A DNA stretch of 64,000 nt from Pseudomonas lurida (GTDB taxonomy: Bacteria; Pseudomonadota; Gammaproteobacteria; Pseudomonadales; Pseudomonadaceae): contig NZ_PDJB01000001.1 in assembly GCF_002563895.1 (NCBI RefSeq), positions 5,501,501 to 5,565,500 on the forward strand, written 5' to 3'. Below, one piece after another: positions 30,587-40,254 of the stretch. Below the pieces are notes generated by a model. It worked only from the letters and a program-made list of their open reading frames with translations. It was not told where the DNA came from and ran no database searches. The translations under genes were made by a program, and so were the position numbers. The number at the start of each line of letters is the position of its first letter. Position 1 is the first letter of the stretch.

Positions 30587-31690
30587 TCAAACCTGTGCGA
30601 TCCATTTGCGATGCGTATGAATCGACATCAAAACCCCAAACGCTGACAGCAATGTCACCAGCGAAGTTCCGCCGTAGCTAATGAACGGCAACGGCACCCC
30701 AACCACCGGCAACAGGCCACTGACCATACCGATGTTGACGAAAACGTAAACAAAAAAAGTCATGGTCAGGGCGCCGGCCAGCAATTTGCCGAACAGCGTC
30801 TGCGCTTGCGCAGTGATCACCAGGCCGCGACCAATCAGCAGCAAATAGATCAGCAACAGCGCGCAAATGCCCACCAGGCCGAACTCTTCGCCCATCACCG
30901 CAATAATGAAGTCGGTGTGGCTCTCGGGCAAAAAGTCCAGGTGTGACTGGGTCCCCAGTAACCAACCCTTACCAAATACTCCGCCGGAACCGATGGCGGC
31001 CTTCGACTGGATGATGTTCCAGCCGGTGCCCAGCGGGTCGCTTTCCGGGTCGAGGAACGTCAGGATCCGCTGCTTCTGGTAGTCATGCATAAAGAAGAAC
31101 CACATGGCCACGGCCACGGGCACGGCGGCGGCCAGTACGCTGAGGATCCAGCGCCAGCGCAGACCGCCCATGAACAGCACGAACGCACCGCCCGCCAGGA
31201 TCAGCAGCGAGGTACCAAGGTCCGGCTGGCGCACGATCAGGATAAACGGCACGCCGATCAGGATCAGGCTGATGCCCACGTGCTTGAGTTGCGGCGGCAA
31301 GGTGCGCTTGGACAGGTACCAGGCAATGGTCGCCGGCATCAAAATCTTCATGAATTCCGACGGCTGGAAGCGAATCACCCCCGGAATGTTGATCCAGCGG
31401 GTCGCGCCCATGGCGTTGTGGCCCATCACGTCCACCACCACCAACAGCAACACCCCGGCGATGTAGCCCAAAGGCACCCAGCGCGCCATGAAGCGCGGCT
31501 CGAGCTGGGCGATCACCACCATCGACAGCAACCCCAGGCCGAACGACGACGCTTGCTTGATCAGCAGGTCCCAGTTCTTGCCGCTGGCCGAATACAGGAC
31601 GAACAGGCTGCCGGCCGCCAAGGTCAGCAGCAGGATCAGCAGCGGGCCATCAATGTGCATGCGCTGCAGCAACGTCGCACGGCGACGCAT
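30587..31690 (-). CDS. rodA: Rod-shape peptidoglycan glycosyltransferase RodA
   Basis: The SEDS-family polymerase has ten membrane helices and makes glycan strands with PBP2 in the elongasome. From the ATG at 31690 (MRRRATLLQRMHIDG) it is 367 residues, with GAGG five bases upstream; a GTG at 31732 would add 14 residues and overlap mrdA. Conserved SEDS stretches include GHNAMGATRWI, IRFQPSEFMKI and LPVVGVPLPFISYGGTS. It lies directly after mrdA, its functional partner. Confidence 0.95.
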   Translation of the reverse strand: MRRRATLLQRMHIDGPLLILLLTLAAGSLFVLYSASGKNWDLLIKQASSFGLGLLSMVVIAQLEPRFMARWVPLGYIAGVLLLVVVDVMGHNAMGATRWINIPGVIRFQPSEFMKILMPATIAWYLSKRTLPPQLKHVGISLILIGVPFILIVRQPDLGTSLLILAGGAFVLFMGGLRWRWILSVLAAAVPVAVAMWFFFMHDYQKQRILTFLDPESDPLGTGWNIIQSKAAIGSGGVFGKGWLLGTQSHLDFLPESHTDFIIAVMGEEFGLVGICALLLIYLLLIGRGLVITAQAQTLFGKLLAGALTMTFFVYVFVNIGMVSGLLPVVGVPLPFISYGGTSLVTLLSAFGVLMSIHTHRKWIAQV

Positions 31691-31721
31691 CACATCCTCG
31701 CTGGAGAGGATGCGGTCAAAA

Positions 31722-33620
31722 TTACTCTTCACGGGCCGTAACCTCGGTGCTTGAAGGGGGGCCGCCATATTCGGGCTTGAGCCTGCCGTCGTCGGCCAAC
31801 AGCCAGGCGTCCATCACTTGGCGCACCACGGGTGCCGCAACGCCGGAGCCGGACTCGCCGTTCTCGACCATCACCGCCACCACGATTTTCGGGTCGTCCG
31901 CCGGGGCAAACCCGACAAACAAGGCGTGGTCGCGGTGGCGTTCCTGAACCTTGCTGCGGTCGTATTTCTCGCCCTGCTTGATCGCCACGACCTGAGCGGT
32001 ACCGCTCTTGCCGGCGATGCGGTATTGCGCGCCCACCGCCGCCTTGCGCGCGGTACCACGGGCGCCGTGCATCACTTGCTGCATGCCGTGGTTGACCTTG
32101 GTCCAGTCCGACGCATCACGCAGCACGATATCCGGGATCGGGTTCTCATCCACGGGCTTTTCGCCCTCGATGGTCTTGGCCAGGTGCGGACGGTTCCAGA
32201 TACCTTTGTTGGCCACCAGCGCGGTGGCCTGGGCCAGTTGCAGCGGGGTGGCCTGCATATAGCCCTGGCCGATGCCAAGGATCAGGGTTTCGCCCGGGAA
32301 CCAGGCCTGGCGACGGGTCGCGCGCTTCCACTCCCGCGACGGCATCAAGCCTGGCGATTCCTCGAACATGTCCAGGGAGACTTTCTGGCCAAGGCCGAAC
32401 TTGCCCATGTAGGCAGACAAGCGGTCAATGCCGAGCTTATGGGCCAAGTCGTAAAAATAAGTGTCGTTGGAGCGCATGATCGCGGTATCCAGGTCGACAT
32501 AGCCGTCACCGGTGCGGTTCCAGTTACGGTATTTGTGATCGTAGTTGGGCAGCATGTAGTAGCCCGGGTCGAACACGCGGCTGGAGGCCGTGACCACGCC
32601 TGCGTCCAGTCCGGCAATCGCCACCGCCGGCTTGATCGTCGACCCCGGCGGATACAGGCCGCGCAGTACGCGGTTGAACAGCGGCCGGTCGATCGAGTCG
32701 CGCAACTCGGCGTAGGCCTTGAAGCTGATGCCGGTCACGAACAGGTTAGGGTCAAAGCTGGGCTGGCTGACCATCGCCAGCACTTCGCCGGTCTTGGGGT
32801 CGAGGGCAACCACTGCGCCACGACGACCGCCCAGGGCCATCTCCGCCGCTTCCTGCAGCTTGATGTCCAGGCTCAGCACGATGTCCTTGCCCGGCACCGG
32901 GTCGGTACGCTTGAGCACACGCAGTACGCGGCCGCGCGCGTTGGTCTCGACTTCTTCGTAACCCACCTGGCCGTGCAGCTCGGGCTCGTAGAACCGCTCG
33001 ATGCCGGTCTTGCCGATATGGTGGGTGCCGCTGTAATTGACCGGATCGAGGGTCTTGAGCTCTTTCTCGTTGATCCGCCCCATGTAGCCGACGGAATGCG
33101 CAAAGTGCGGCCCTTGCGGGTAATGCCGCACCAACTGCGCCACCACTTCCACACCTGGCAAACGGAACTGGTTCACCGCGATCCGGGCGATCTGCTCTTC
33201 GGTCAGTTCAAACAGGATCGGCACCGGCTCGAAGGGCCGGCGCCCCTGCTTCATGCGTTTCTCGAAGATCACCCGGTCTTCCGGGGTCAGCTGCAGCACC
33301 TCGACGATCACGTCGAGGATCTGCTGCCAGTCGCCGGAACGCTCGCGGGTCATGCTCAGGCTGAAGCTGGGCCGGTTATCCGCGACGACCACGCCATTGC
33401 GGTCGAAGATCAGCCCGCGGGTCGGCGGAATCGGCTGCACATGCACCCGGTTGTTCTCCGACAGCGTGGAGTGATAGTCGTACTGGATCACCTGCAGGAA
33501 ATACAGGCGGGCGATCAGCACGCCCAACAGCGCCACCACCATGATTGCGCCAAACACCACGCGAGCGCGTACGAGACGTGCGTCTTTCTCGTGGTCCTTG
33601 ATGCGGATCGGCTGGGTCAT
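31722..33620 (-). CDS. mrdA: Penicillin-binding protein 2 (transpeptidase)
   Basis: The 632-residue class-B PBP has one N-terminal membrane helix (about 25-45), a pedestal domain and a transpeptidase domain. The active-site motifs are YPPGSTIKPAV (Ser nucleophile, about residue 328), RSNDTYFYD (SxN) and AGKSGTAQV (KSGT). It cross-links murein during elongation, together with RodA and MreBCD. The order rlmH-mrdA-rodA-mltB-rlpA is conserved in Pseudomonas. The gap to rlmH is 15 bases. Confidence 0.96.
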   Translation of the reverse strand: MTQPIRIKDHEKDARLVRARVVFGAIMVVALLGVLIARLYFLQVIQYDYHSTLSENNRVHVQPIPPTRGLIFDRNGVVVADNRPSFSLSMTRERSGDWQQILDVIVEVLQLTPEDRVIFEKRMKQGRRPFEPVPILFELTEEQIARIAVNQFRLPGVEVVAQLVRHYPQGPHFAHSVGYMGRINEKELKTLDPVNYSGTHHIGKTGIERFYEPELHGQVGYEEVETNARGRVLRVLKRTDPVPGKDIVLSLDIKLQEAAEMALGGRRGAVVALDPKTGEVLAMVSQPSFDPNLFVTGISFKAYAELRDSIDRPLFNRVLRGLYPPGSTIKPAVAIAGLDAGVVTASSRVFDPGYYMLPNYDHKYRNWNRTGDGYVDLDTAIMRSNDTYFYDLAHKLGIDRLSAYMGKFGLGQKVSLDMFEESPGLMPSREWKRATRRQAWFPGETLILGIGQGYMQATPLQLAQATALVANKGIWNRPHLAKTIEGEKPVDENPIPDIVLRDASDWTKVNHGMQQVMHGARGTARKAAVGAQYRIAGKSGTAQVVAIKQGEKYDRSKVQERHRDHALFVGFAPADDPKIVVAVMVENGESGSGVAAPVVRQVMDAWLLADDGRLKPEYGGPPSSTEVTAREE

Positions 33621-33635
33621 CGGGAGGGGCGCAGA

Positions 33636-34103
33636 TTATTTGTGGTAAGGGTGCCCGGACAGAACTGTCCAGGCGCGATACAGCTGTTCACCGATCAGGA
33701 TCCTTACCAGCGGGTGCGGCAGCGTCAGCGCCGACAGCGACCAACGCTGGTCCGCCCGCGCACACACTTCCGGCGCCAGCCCTTCGGGGCCGCCCACCAT
33801 GAAGTTGACCGTGCGCGAGTCCAGGCGCCAGCGATCCAGTTCCACCGCCAACTGCTCGGTGCTCCAGGGTTTGCCGTGCACTTCGAGGGTGACGATGCGC
33901 TCGTTGGGGCCGACCTTGGCCAGCATGGCTTCGCCTTCCTGACGGATAAAGCGCGCCACGTCGGCATTCTTGCCCCGGGTATTGAGCGGTATCTCCACCA
34001 GTTCCAGCGACAGCTCAGCGGGCAGACGCTTGGCATACTCGTGCCAGCCTTCTTCCACCCACTTGGGCATGCGTGAACCGACAGCAATCAGACGCAGGCG
34101 CAC
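33636..34103 (-). CDS. rlmH: 23S rRNA pseudouridine-1915 N3-methyltransferase RlmH
   Basis: The 155-residue SPOUT methyltransferase methylates the pseudouridine at position 1915 of helix 69 on assembled 70S ribosomes. The trefoil-knot motif [14 protein letters not shown] and C-terminal [18 protein letters not shown] are diagnostic. It follows rsfS by nine bases; both act on ribosomes although the operon also makes the cell-wall machinery. Confidence 0.96.
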
Positions 34104-34112
34104 AGCCGTTCC

Positions 34113-34607
34113 TTATTCCTGGTCTTTGTTCAGCTTGTCGAAGTGCGCATGGCCCACTTCCGGGCTGTGGTGCTTGCCATCGGCGGCACGGCTTTGCTCG
34201 GCGCCTTTCCACAGACGTTCCAGGTCGTAGAACTGGCGGGCGTTGGACGTCATCATGTGAACGATCACGTCGTCCATGTCCAGCAGTACCCAGTCGCTGT
34301 CGCCCTTGCCTTCTTCACCCAGTGGCTTCACGCCTTGGGCCTTGACGGCTTCGCGGACCTTGTCGAGCATCGCGCCGATCTGGCGGTTCGAGGTACCGGT
34401 GGCGATGATCATGTAGTCGGTGATGCTCTGCTTGTCGCGCACGTCCAGCACCTGGATGTCCTGGGCCTTGACGTCTTCCAGGGCCGCCACGGCGACTTTT
34501 ACCAGCTCTTCGCCAGCCAGCTCAGGGCCGGTGTGGGCTTCTACTGGCAGCGGGGCGCTTTTGAAGGTGCCTTTGCGCTTAACTTTGCTTACGTCTTTGT
34601 TCGTCAT
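34113..34607 (-). CDS. rsfS: Ribosome silencing factor RsfS
   Basis: The 164-residue protein has the RsfS fold in residues 35-140 (DVRDKQSITDYMIIATGTS, KGDSDWVLLDMDDVIVHMM and REFYDLE-type end). It binds uL14 and blocks 30S-50S joining when nutrients are low. A Lys-rich N-terminal extension of about 30 residues and a His-rich tail (GKHHSPEVGHAHFDK) go beyond the E. coli core of 105 residues. It lies between nadD and rlmH. Confidence 0.94.
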   Translation of the reverse strand: MTNKDVSKVKRKGTFKSAPLPVEAHTGPELAGEELVKVAVAALEDVKAQDIQVLDVRDKQSITDYMIIATGTSNRQIGAMLDKVREAVKAQGVKPLGEEGKGDSDWVLLDMDDVIVHMMTSNARQFYDLERLWKGAEQSRAADGKHHSPEVGHAHFDKLNKDQE

Positions 34608-34676
34608 ATAAAACTCGTTTTGCTCGTATGTTCGGGCGCTCGCTGTACGACTGTGCGTACGTTCAAGCGCGCCTTT

Positions 34677-35321
34677 TCAGTTCGACGCACGGTAAAGCCC
34701 GTGCGCATCGATGTAGGCCAGGACCGCGTCAGGCACCAGGAAACGTACCGACTTCCCGCTGGCCAGCAGTTGACGGATCTGGGTGGCGGACACCGCAAGC
34801 GGGGTCTGCCAGACGAATGCAATATTCCCGTTCGGCCCGGTCAGGGCCAAGGGGTCACTTACCGACCGCGCGGCCAGCAGGTTGCGCAAGGCATCCGGCG
34901 GTTCGCTGTCGGCATCCGGGCGTTGCAAAACCAGGATGTGGCAATGCTGGAGGAGTTCCTCCCAGCGATGCCAAGAGGGCAGGCCGCAAAATGCGTCCCA
35001 GCCCAAAAGCAGAAACAACTGGTCCTGCGCGGCCAACTCGGCGCGCATCAGTTCCAGGGTGTCAACAGTGTAGGACGGTTTATCGCGCTTGAGCTCGCGG
35101 TCGTCCACCACCAGCGGCGTTATGCCTTCCACCGCCAGGCGCACCATTTCCAGGCGCTGCTGCGGCGACACCTGCGGCATGTCGCGATGGGGCGGCCGTG
35201 CGTTGGGTATCACCCGCAGCTCGTCCAGCGCGAGGGCGTCCGCGACTTCCAGGGCACTGCGCAAATGGCCAATGTGCACGGGGTCGAAGGTACCGCCGAG
35301 CAGCCCGATGCGTTTAGCCAT
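34677..35321 (-). CDS. nadD: Nicotinate-nucleotide adenylyltransferase
   Basis: The 214-residue enzyme makes NaAD from nicotinate mononucleotide and [18 protein letters not shown] carries the HxGH nucleotidyl-transfer motif and [16 protein letters not shown] the ISSTxxR-type motif. The ATG at 35321 overlaps the proA stop as TGATG, so proA and nadD are translationally coupled. Confidence 0.96.
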   Translation of the reverse strand: MAKRIGLLGGTFDPVHIGHLRSALEVADALALDELRVIPNARPPHRDMPQVSPQQRLEMVRLAVEGITPLVVDDRELKRDKPSYTVDTLELMRAELAAQDQLFLLLGWDAFCGLPSWHRWEELLQHCHILVLQRPDADSEPPDALRNLLAARSVSDPLALTGPNGNIAFVWQTPLAVSATQIRQLLASGKSVRFLVPDAVLAYIDAHGLYRASN

Positions 35322-36586
35322 CAAGTGCGCACATGACCGTCGCCGAACACCACGTACTTCTCGCTGGTCAGGCCTTCCAGGCCAACCGGGCCACGGGCGT
35401 GGAGCTTGTCGGTAGAGATACCGATCTCCGCACCCAGGCCGTACTCGAAGCCATCGGCAAAGCGTGTCGAGGCGTTGATCATCACCGACGCGGAATCCAC
35501 TTCGTTGAGGAAGCGCCGCGCATCGCTGAAATGCTCGGAGACGATGGCGTCGGTGTGCTTGGAGCCGTAGGTGTTGATGTGTTCGATGGCTTCGTCGAGG
35601 TCGTCGACAATCTTGATCGACAGGATCGGCGCAGTGTATTCGGTGTACCAGTCCAGCTCGGTCGCTTCGATCACGTCAGCACCCAGCAGCGCACGGGTGC
35701 GCTCGCAACCCCGCAGTTCGACGCCCTTGTCGCGGTAGATGGCAGCCAGCGGCGGCAGCACGCGATCGGCAATACCGACGTGCACCAGCAGGGTTTCCAT
35801 GGTGTTGCACGGGGCGTAGCGGTGGGTCTTGGCGTTGTCGGCGATACGGATCGCCTTGTCGATGTCGGCGGCGACGTCGATGAATACGTGGCACACGCCG
35901 TCCAGGTGCTTGATGACCGGCACCTTGGCATCACGGCTGACGCGTTCGATCAGGCTCTTGCCACCGCGCGGCACGATCACGTCGACGAACTCCGGCATGG
36001 TGATCAGCGCGCCAACGGCAGCGCGGTCGGTGGTTTCCACCACCTGCACCACTTCGGCGGGCAACTCGGCCACGGCCAGGCCCTGCTGGATGCAGGCCGC
36101 GATAGCCCGGTTGGAATTGATCGCCTCGGAACCGCCACGCAGGATGGTGGCATTGCCGGACTTGAGGCACAGGCTCGCGGCGTCGATGGTCACGTTTGGA
36201 CGCGACTCATAGATGATGCCGATCACGCCCAGGGGCACGCGCATCTTGCCGACCTGGATACCGGACGGCAGGTAGCGCATGTCGCGGATTTCACCGATGG
36301 GGTCAGGCAGCTTGGCCACCTGACGCAGGCCTTCGATCATGTCGTCGATACGTGCCGGGGTGAGCGCCAGGCGGTCCAGCAGTGCCGGCTCAAGGCCATT
36401 GGCGCGGCCGTTGGCCAGGTCCAGTTCGTTGGCGGCGGCGAGCTCGGAGCGCGAAGCATCCAGAGCGTCGGCGGCCGCCAGCAGGGCACGGTTCTTCTGC
36501 GCAGTGCTCGCACGGGCGATCAACCGCGAGGCCTGACGGGCAGCGCGACCCAGGCGGGTCATGTAGTCAAGAACGGACTCAGTCAT
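35321..36586 (-). CDS. proA: Gamma-glutamyl phosphate reductase
   Basis: The 421-residue NADPH-dependent enzyme reduces glutamyl 5-phosphate in proline synthesis. The catalytic Cys is in [15 protein letters not shown], and [18 protein letters not shown] is the cofactor-binding stretch. It is the first gene of the minus-strand block that runs through nadD, rsfS, rlmH, mrdA, rodA, mltB and rlpA to dacA, and is divergent from mpg across 135 bases. Confidence 0.96.
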   Translation of the reverse strand: MTESVLDYMTRLGRAARQASRLIARASTAQKNRALLAAADALDASRSELAAANELDLANGRANGLEPALLDRLALTPARIDDMIEGLRQVAKLPDPIGEIRDMRYLPSGIQVGKMRVPLGVIGIIYESRPNVTIDAASLCLKSGNATILRGGSEAINSNRAIAACIQQGLAVAELPAEVVQVVETTDRAAVGALITMPEFVDVIVPRGGKSLIERVSRDAKVPVIKHLDGVCHVFIDVAADIDKAIRIADNAKTHRYAPCNTMETLLVHVGIADRVLPPLAAIYRDKGVELRGCERTRALLGADVIEATELDWYTEYTAPILSIKIVDDLDEAIEHINTYGSKHTDAIVSEHFSDARRFLNEVDSASVMINASTRFADGFEYGLGAEIGISTDKLHARGPVGLEGLTSEKYVVFGDGHVRT

Positions 36587-36721
36587 GGTCAGGGAGTCTT
36601 GGCAGGGAGGAAAGCGGCAGATTATAGCTGTGACGCCGCTCGACTGACAGCGGTGAGGGGCGGATGGTCGAAATGAACTGTAAAAACCTGGGGTTCAGCG
36701 GTAATTAAGGTGGGAGTTGTT

Positions 36722-37444
36722 ATGATTCCGTCACATTTAGCCGTATTTACCCTGACCGCCATGCCCAGTTCATCGCCGCAACGCCCCGCAAGCGCCCTGC
36801 CCGACAGCTTCTTCGACCGCGACGCGCAAATTCTCGCGCGAGAATTGCTCGGAAAAGTCATACGCCACCGCGTCGGCAAAATCTGGCTTTCGGCGCGAAT
36901 TATTGAAACCGAAGCCTATTACGTGGCCGAAAAAGGCAGCCATGCGTCATTGGGCTACACAGAAAAGCGTAAGGCTTTGTTTCTGGATGGTGGCCATATC
37001 TACATGTACTACGCCCGTGGCGGCGACTCCCTGAACTTCAGCGCCCAAGGCCCGGGTAACGCCGTGCTGATCAAATCGGCATACCCGTGGGTGGATGAAG
37101 TCTCTGGCCCGACCAGCCTGGCGCAGATGCTCCTGAACAACCCGAATGCCGACGGCAGCCCCCGCGCCGCGCAAAAGCTCTGCGCCGGCCAGACCCTGCT
37201 GTGCAAAGCCTTGGGGTTGAAGGTGCCGATGTGGGACGCAAAACGCTTCGACCAGGAATGGCTCTACGTTGAAGACGTGGGCCAGGCGCCGACCCAAATC
37301 ATCCAGACCACCCGCCTGGGCATCCCCAGCGGTCGCGATGAGCACCTTATGTACCGCTTCGTCGATGCTGGCTATGCGCCTTATTGCACGCGGAACCCGC
37401 TGCGCCGTGGCCAGGTCGAAGGCCGCGACTATTTTTTGATTTGA
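36722..37444 (+). CDS. mpg: 3-methyladenine DNA glycosylase (AAG/MPG type)
   Basis: The 240-residue enzyme removes alkylated purines from DNA. IIETEAYYVAEKGSHAS contains the catalytic Glu and the base-flipping Tyr region, and GGHIYMYYARGGDSLNF is the family core. AAGGTGGGAG lies five bases upstream of ATG 36722, so I use this start; homology alone would also allow ATG 36761 (227 residues). With AidB at 2-3.7 kb it is the second alkylation-related gene in the window. Confidence 0.9.
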   Translation: MIPSHLAVFTLTAMPSSSPQRPASALPDSFFDRDAQILARELLGKVIRHRVGKIWLSARIIETEAYYVAEKGSHASLGYTEKRKALFLDGGHIYMYYARGGDSLNFSAQGPGNAVLIKSAYPWVDEVSGPTSLAQMLLNNPNADGSPRAAQKLCAGQTLLCKALGLKVPMWDAKRFDQEWLYVEDVGQAPTQIIQTTRLGIPSGRDEHLMYRFVDAGYAPYCTRNPLRRGQVEGRDYFLI

Positions 37445-37498
37445 AGTGATCGAGACGGGTGCCCTTGCTGGAAAACGATACCCGCAACACGCAGATCC

Positions 37499-37563
37499 AA
37501 TGTGGCAGCGGGCTTGCCCGCGAATGCAGTGCGTCAGCTACAGGTTCCCTTACTGATACACCG
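37499..37563. repeat. Truncated REPIN, class A
   Basis: One REP unit (GTGGCAGCGGGCTTGCCCGC) begins near 37502. The inner ACTGATACACCG of complete class A elements is present at 37552-37563, but the expected right-hand REP is missing. It is a one-sided remnant between mpg and the DedA-PAP2 gene. Confidence 0.7.
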
Positions 37564-37612
37564 TTGATCTTCACCGTCTCAGATTTTGTCTTGCCTACAT
37601 GGAGAGGTTTGT

Positions 37613-38929
37613 ATGGGCCAATGGCTCGATAGCATTACCGGCTGGTTGACCCTGAACCCCGAATGGCTGGCGGTGGCGGTGTTTATCGTCGCTTGCGTGG
37701 AATGCCTGGCCATCGCCGGGCTGATCGTGCCGGGCACGGTACTGTTGTTTGCCATTGCCGCACTCGCCGGCAGCGGCGCGCTGTCCCTGAGCGAAACCCT
37801 GCTGCTGGGTTTCCTCGGCGGGTTATTGGGTGACGGGGTGTCCTACTACCTGGGGCGACATTTCCACCAGAACATCCGGCGCCTGCCCGGCTTGCGCCAC
37901 CACCCTGAATGGATGAACGGCGCCGAAACCTACTTCCACAAATACGGGATCGCCAGCCTGTTGGTCGGGCGTTTCATCGGCCCACTGCGGCCCATGCTGC
38001 CGATGGTGGCCGGGATGTGCGACATGCCCTTCCCGCGCTTCGCAGCCGTCAGCATCGTGGCAGCCGCGGGCTGGTCGGTGGCCTACCTGCTGCCGGGATG
38101 GGCGACCGGCGCCGCCTTCCGCCTGCCATTGCCCGAAGGTTTCTGGCCTGAAGCCGGCATTGTTGCCGGCTGTATCGCGGTGGTGGTGGGCTTGAGCCTG
38201 AACAGCAGCCTGCGCGGCCATCGCCGCGCCACCTTATGGATCGGCTGCGCCAGCCTCACGGGGTTGATCGCCCTGTTTATCGGCTACCCCCACCTCAATG
38301 ACTTCGACCAGGGCCTCAGCGCCCTGGTGCAGGAACACCGCAGCGCCTGGCTGGACGAAGTGATGGTGCGCATCACCCAACTGGGTGAGTTCAAGAAGAT
38401 GTTCGTTGCCAGCGCTATCTTCACCGGCCTGCTGCTACTGGCGCGACAATGGCGCCATGCGGTGTTTGTCGGCGTGACCCTCGCCGGTGCGGCGGTGATC
38501 AACACGGGGACCAAGCTGTTTTTCGCCCGTGGCCGCCCGGAAATCCTGACCGACCCGCTGACCAGCTTCAGCATGCCCAGCGGCCATGCGTCCGGCGCGT
38601 TCGCGTTTTTCCTGGCCCTGGCGATACTGGCCGGTCGCGGGCAACCTATCCGGCTGCGCCTGACCTGGATGTTGCTGGGCTGCATTCCGGCGGCCTTCAT
38701 CGCGCTGTCGCGGGTCTACCTTGGCGCCCATTGGCCCACGGACATCCTGGCCGGCACACTGCTGGCAATGACCGTGTGTGCGTTCAGCCTGAGCGTCAGC
38801 CAGTATCGAAGCCCGCTGCCGGCGATGTCACAAAAAGCCTGGTGGCTGTTGCTGCCGGCGCTGGTCGCCGTGCTGAGCTTCATCGCGCTCACCGGCACGC
38901 CCCACGCCCTGCTGCGCTACGCCTATTAG
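37613..38929 (+). CDS. DedA-PAP2 fusion membrane protein
   Basis: From ATG 37613 (GGAGAGG upstream) the product is 438 residues. The N-terminal half is a DedA/VTT domain (GLIVPGTVLLFAIAALAG, ETYFHKYGIASLLVGRFIGPLRP-type motif with the conserved FxGPxRP). The C-terminal half is a PAP2 phosphatase with KLFFARGRP, MPSGHASG and SRVYLGAHWPTD, all three phosphatase motifs intact. DedA proteins flip undecaprenyl phosphate or phosphatidylethanolamine; PAP2 enzymes dephosphorylate undecaprenyl pyrophosphate or lipid phosphates. The fusion could couple lipid-carrier dephosphorylation with flipping, which is inference. It overlaps the convergent Lon-N gene by four bases. Confidence 0.9.
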   Translation: MGQWLDSITGWLTLNPEWLAVAVFIVACVECLAIAGLIVPGTVLLFAIAALAGSGALSLSETLLLGFLGGLLGDGVSYYLGRHFHQNIRRLPGLRHHPEWMNGAETYFHKYGIASLLVGRFIGPLRPMLPMVAGMCDMPFPRFAAVSIVAAAGWSVAYLLPGWATGAAFRLPLPEGFWPEAGIVAGCIAVVVGLSLNSSLRGHRRATLWIGCASLTGLIALFIGYPHLNDFDQGLSALVQEHRSAWLDEVMVRITQLGEFKKMFVASAIFTGLLLLARQWRHAVFVGVTLAGAAVINTGTKLFFARGRPEILTDPLTSFSMPSGHASGAFAFFLALAILAGRGQPIRLRLTWMLLGCIPAAFIALSRVYLGAHWPTDILAGTLLAMTVCAFSLSVSQYRSPLPAMSQKAWWLLLPALVAVLSFIALTGTPHALLRYAY

Positions 38930-39516
38930 GTGAACAACTCGCCCTGCAACTCGTCGAGCAACATCTGGATCGCATCCAGCCGTTGCTGCGGGTCGTCGAG
39001 TTGCAGCAGGTCGATCTTGTCGGCGTCTGTGAAGGGCAGCAGATACGCCAGTTGATTGCCCAGGGCTTGTTGGCCGTCGGCGTGGGCGTCCATGTCCAGC
39101 GAGGCCACCATCGGGTGCTCGGCCAACGCCTGGAGCAGCGCCAGCAGGTCGGCATCCTCTTCGTCCAGTGGCTGGTCCGGCAAATCTTCGAGCCACTGCA
39201 CATCGGCTACCAGCAGTTGGTCCTTCTGCACGCCGGCGTCACGCACCCGGAACCGGCGACCGCCTTCCACGCGAATGCCCAGCAGGCCGTTGTCCTGCTG
39301 CTTGAAGTCGCGAATCAGCGCTTCACAGCCGATCAGCGCGTAGCCGTCCGGGGCCATGCCCACTTCCTTGCCGTCGAGGATGCACACCACGCCGAAGCCT
39401 TCGCCCTTTTTCATGCAGCGACTGATCATGTCCAGGTAGCGCGCCTCGAATATCTGCAGGTCGAGGGTGCAGCCAGGGAACAGCACGGTATTGAGCGGGA
39501 ACAACGCCAGACTCAT
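38926..39516 (-). CDS. Lon N-terminal (LON substrate-binding) domain protein
   Basis: The 196-residue protein consists of a LON substrate-binding domain alone: MSLALFPLNTVLFPGCTLDL and QIFEARYLDMISRCMKKGEGFGVV are its hallmarks. No ATPase or protease part follows. Such stand-alone proteins are widespread and of uncertain function, perhaps substrate capture. It is acidic and cytosolic. lrgB lies upstream in the same direction after 21 bases. Confidence 0.88.
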   Translation of the reverse strand: MSLALFPLNTVLFPGCTLDLQIFEARYLDMISRCMKKGEGFGVVCILDGKEVGMAPDGYALIGCEALIRDFKQQDNGLLGIRVEGGRRFRVRDAGVQKDQLLVADVQWLEDLPDQPLDEEDADLLALLQALAEHPMVASLDMDAHADGQQALGNQLAYLLPFTDADKIDLLQLDDPQQRLDAIQMLLDELQGELFT

Positions 39517-39537
39517 AAAGGTTTCCTTAAACCCGGT

Positions 39538-40254
39538 TTAAACAATCACCGACACGGCCAGCGGCAGGAACACTGCCGTGGCCACGCCCATCAGACTCAT
39601 GGCCAGCGCTGCAAAGGCGCCGCACTCTTCGCTTTCCTGCAAGGCCACCGAAGTGCCGACGGCGTGGGCGGTCATGCCCAGCGCCATGCCGCGCGCCTCG
39701 GGGCTGTGCACGCCCAGGCGCGACAGGTACGCCGGGCCGATCATCGCACCGATCACCCCGGTGATCAGCACAAACACCGCCGCCAGCGCGGCCACGCCGC
39801 CGATCTGCTCGGCCACCAGCATGGCTATCGGCGAGGTCACCGACTTGGGCGCCATGGTCATCAGCATCATATGTTCAGCGCCGAACCACCAGCCCAGCAG
39901 CACGCACAGTCCGGTGGCCAGCACCCCGCCTATCACCAGCGTAGTAAAAATCGGCCAGAACAATTGGCGAATACGCCGCAGGTTCAGGTACAGCGGCACG
40001 GCCAGGGCCACCGTCGCCGGGCCCAGCAGGATGCCCATGATCTCGGTGCTCTTGCGGTACTCGGCGTAGCTCAGGCCACAGCTGATCAGCACGCCGATCA
40101 CCAGCAGCATGGAGACCAGCACCGGTTGCAGGAAGATCCAGCGGGTTTTCTCAAAGCCTGCCAGCACCAGCTGATAGGCACCGAGGGTGATGCCAATGCC
40201 GAACAAGGGATGATGGATCACCGCCGTCCATGCGCCCTGCCAGTCGAAGGTCAT
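39538..40254 (-). CDS. lrgB: LrgB/CidB-type membrane protein
   Basis: The 238-residue protein has six or seven membrane helices. KSTEIMGILLGPATVALAVPLY and MTMAPKSVTSPIAM are the LrgB family signatures. LrgB works with the holin-like LrgA in controlling murein hydrolase export and has been linked to pyruvate uptake in other bacteria. Its ATG overlaps the lrgA stop by four bases (ATGA). Confidence 0.9.
   Translation of the reverse strand: MTFDWQGAWTAVIHHPLFGIGITLGAYQLVLAGFEKTRWIFLQPVLVSMLLVIGVLISCGLSYAEYRKSTEIMGILLGPATVALAVPLYLNLRRIRQLFWPIFTTLVIGGVLATGLCVLLGWWFGAEHMMLMTMAPKSVTSPIAMLVAEQIGGVAALAAVFVLITGVIGAMIGPAYLSRLGVHSPEARGMALGMTAHAVGTSVALQESEECGAFAALAMSLMGVATAVFLPLAVSVIV

Noticed and set aside
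31818..34076. 752-codon plus-strand frame opposite mrdA and rlmH
   Set aside because: It spans two known minus-strand genes and has shadow composition with no domain; length arises from high GC content.
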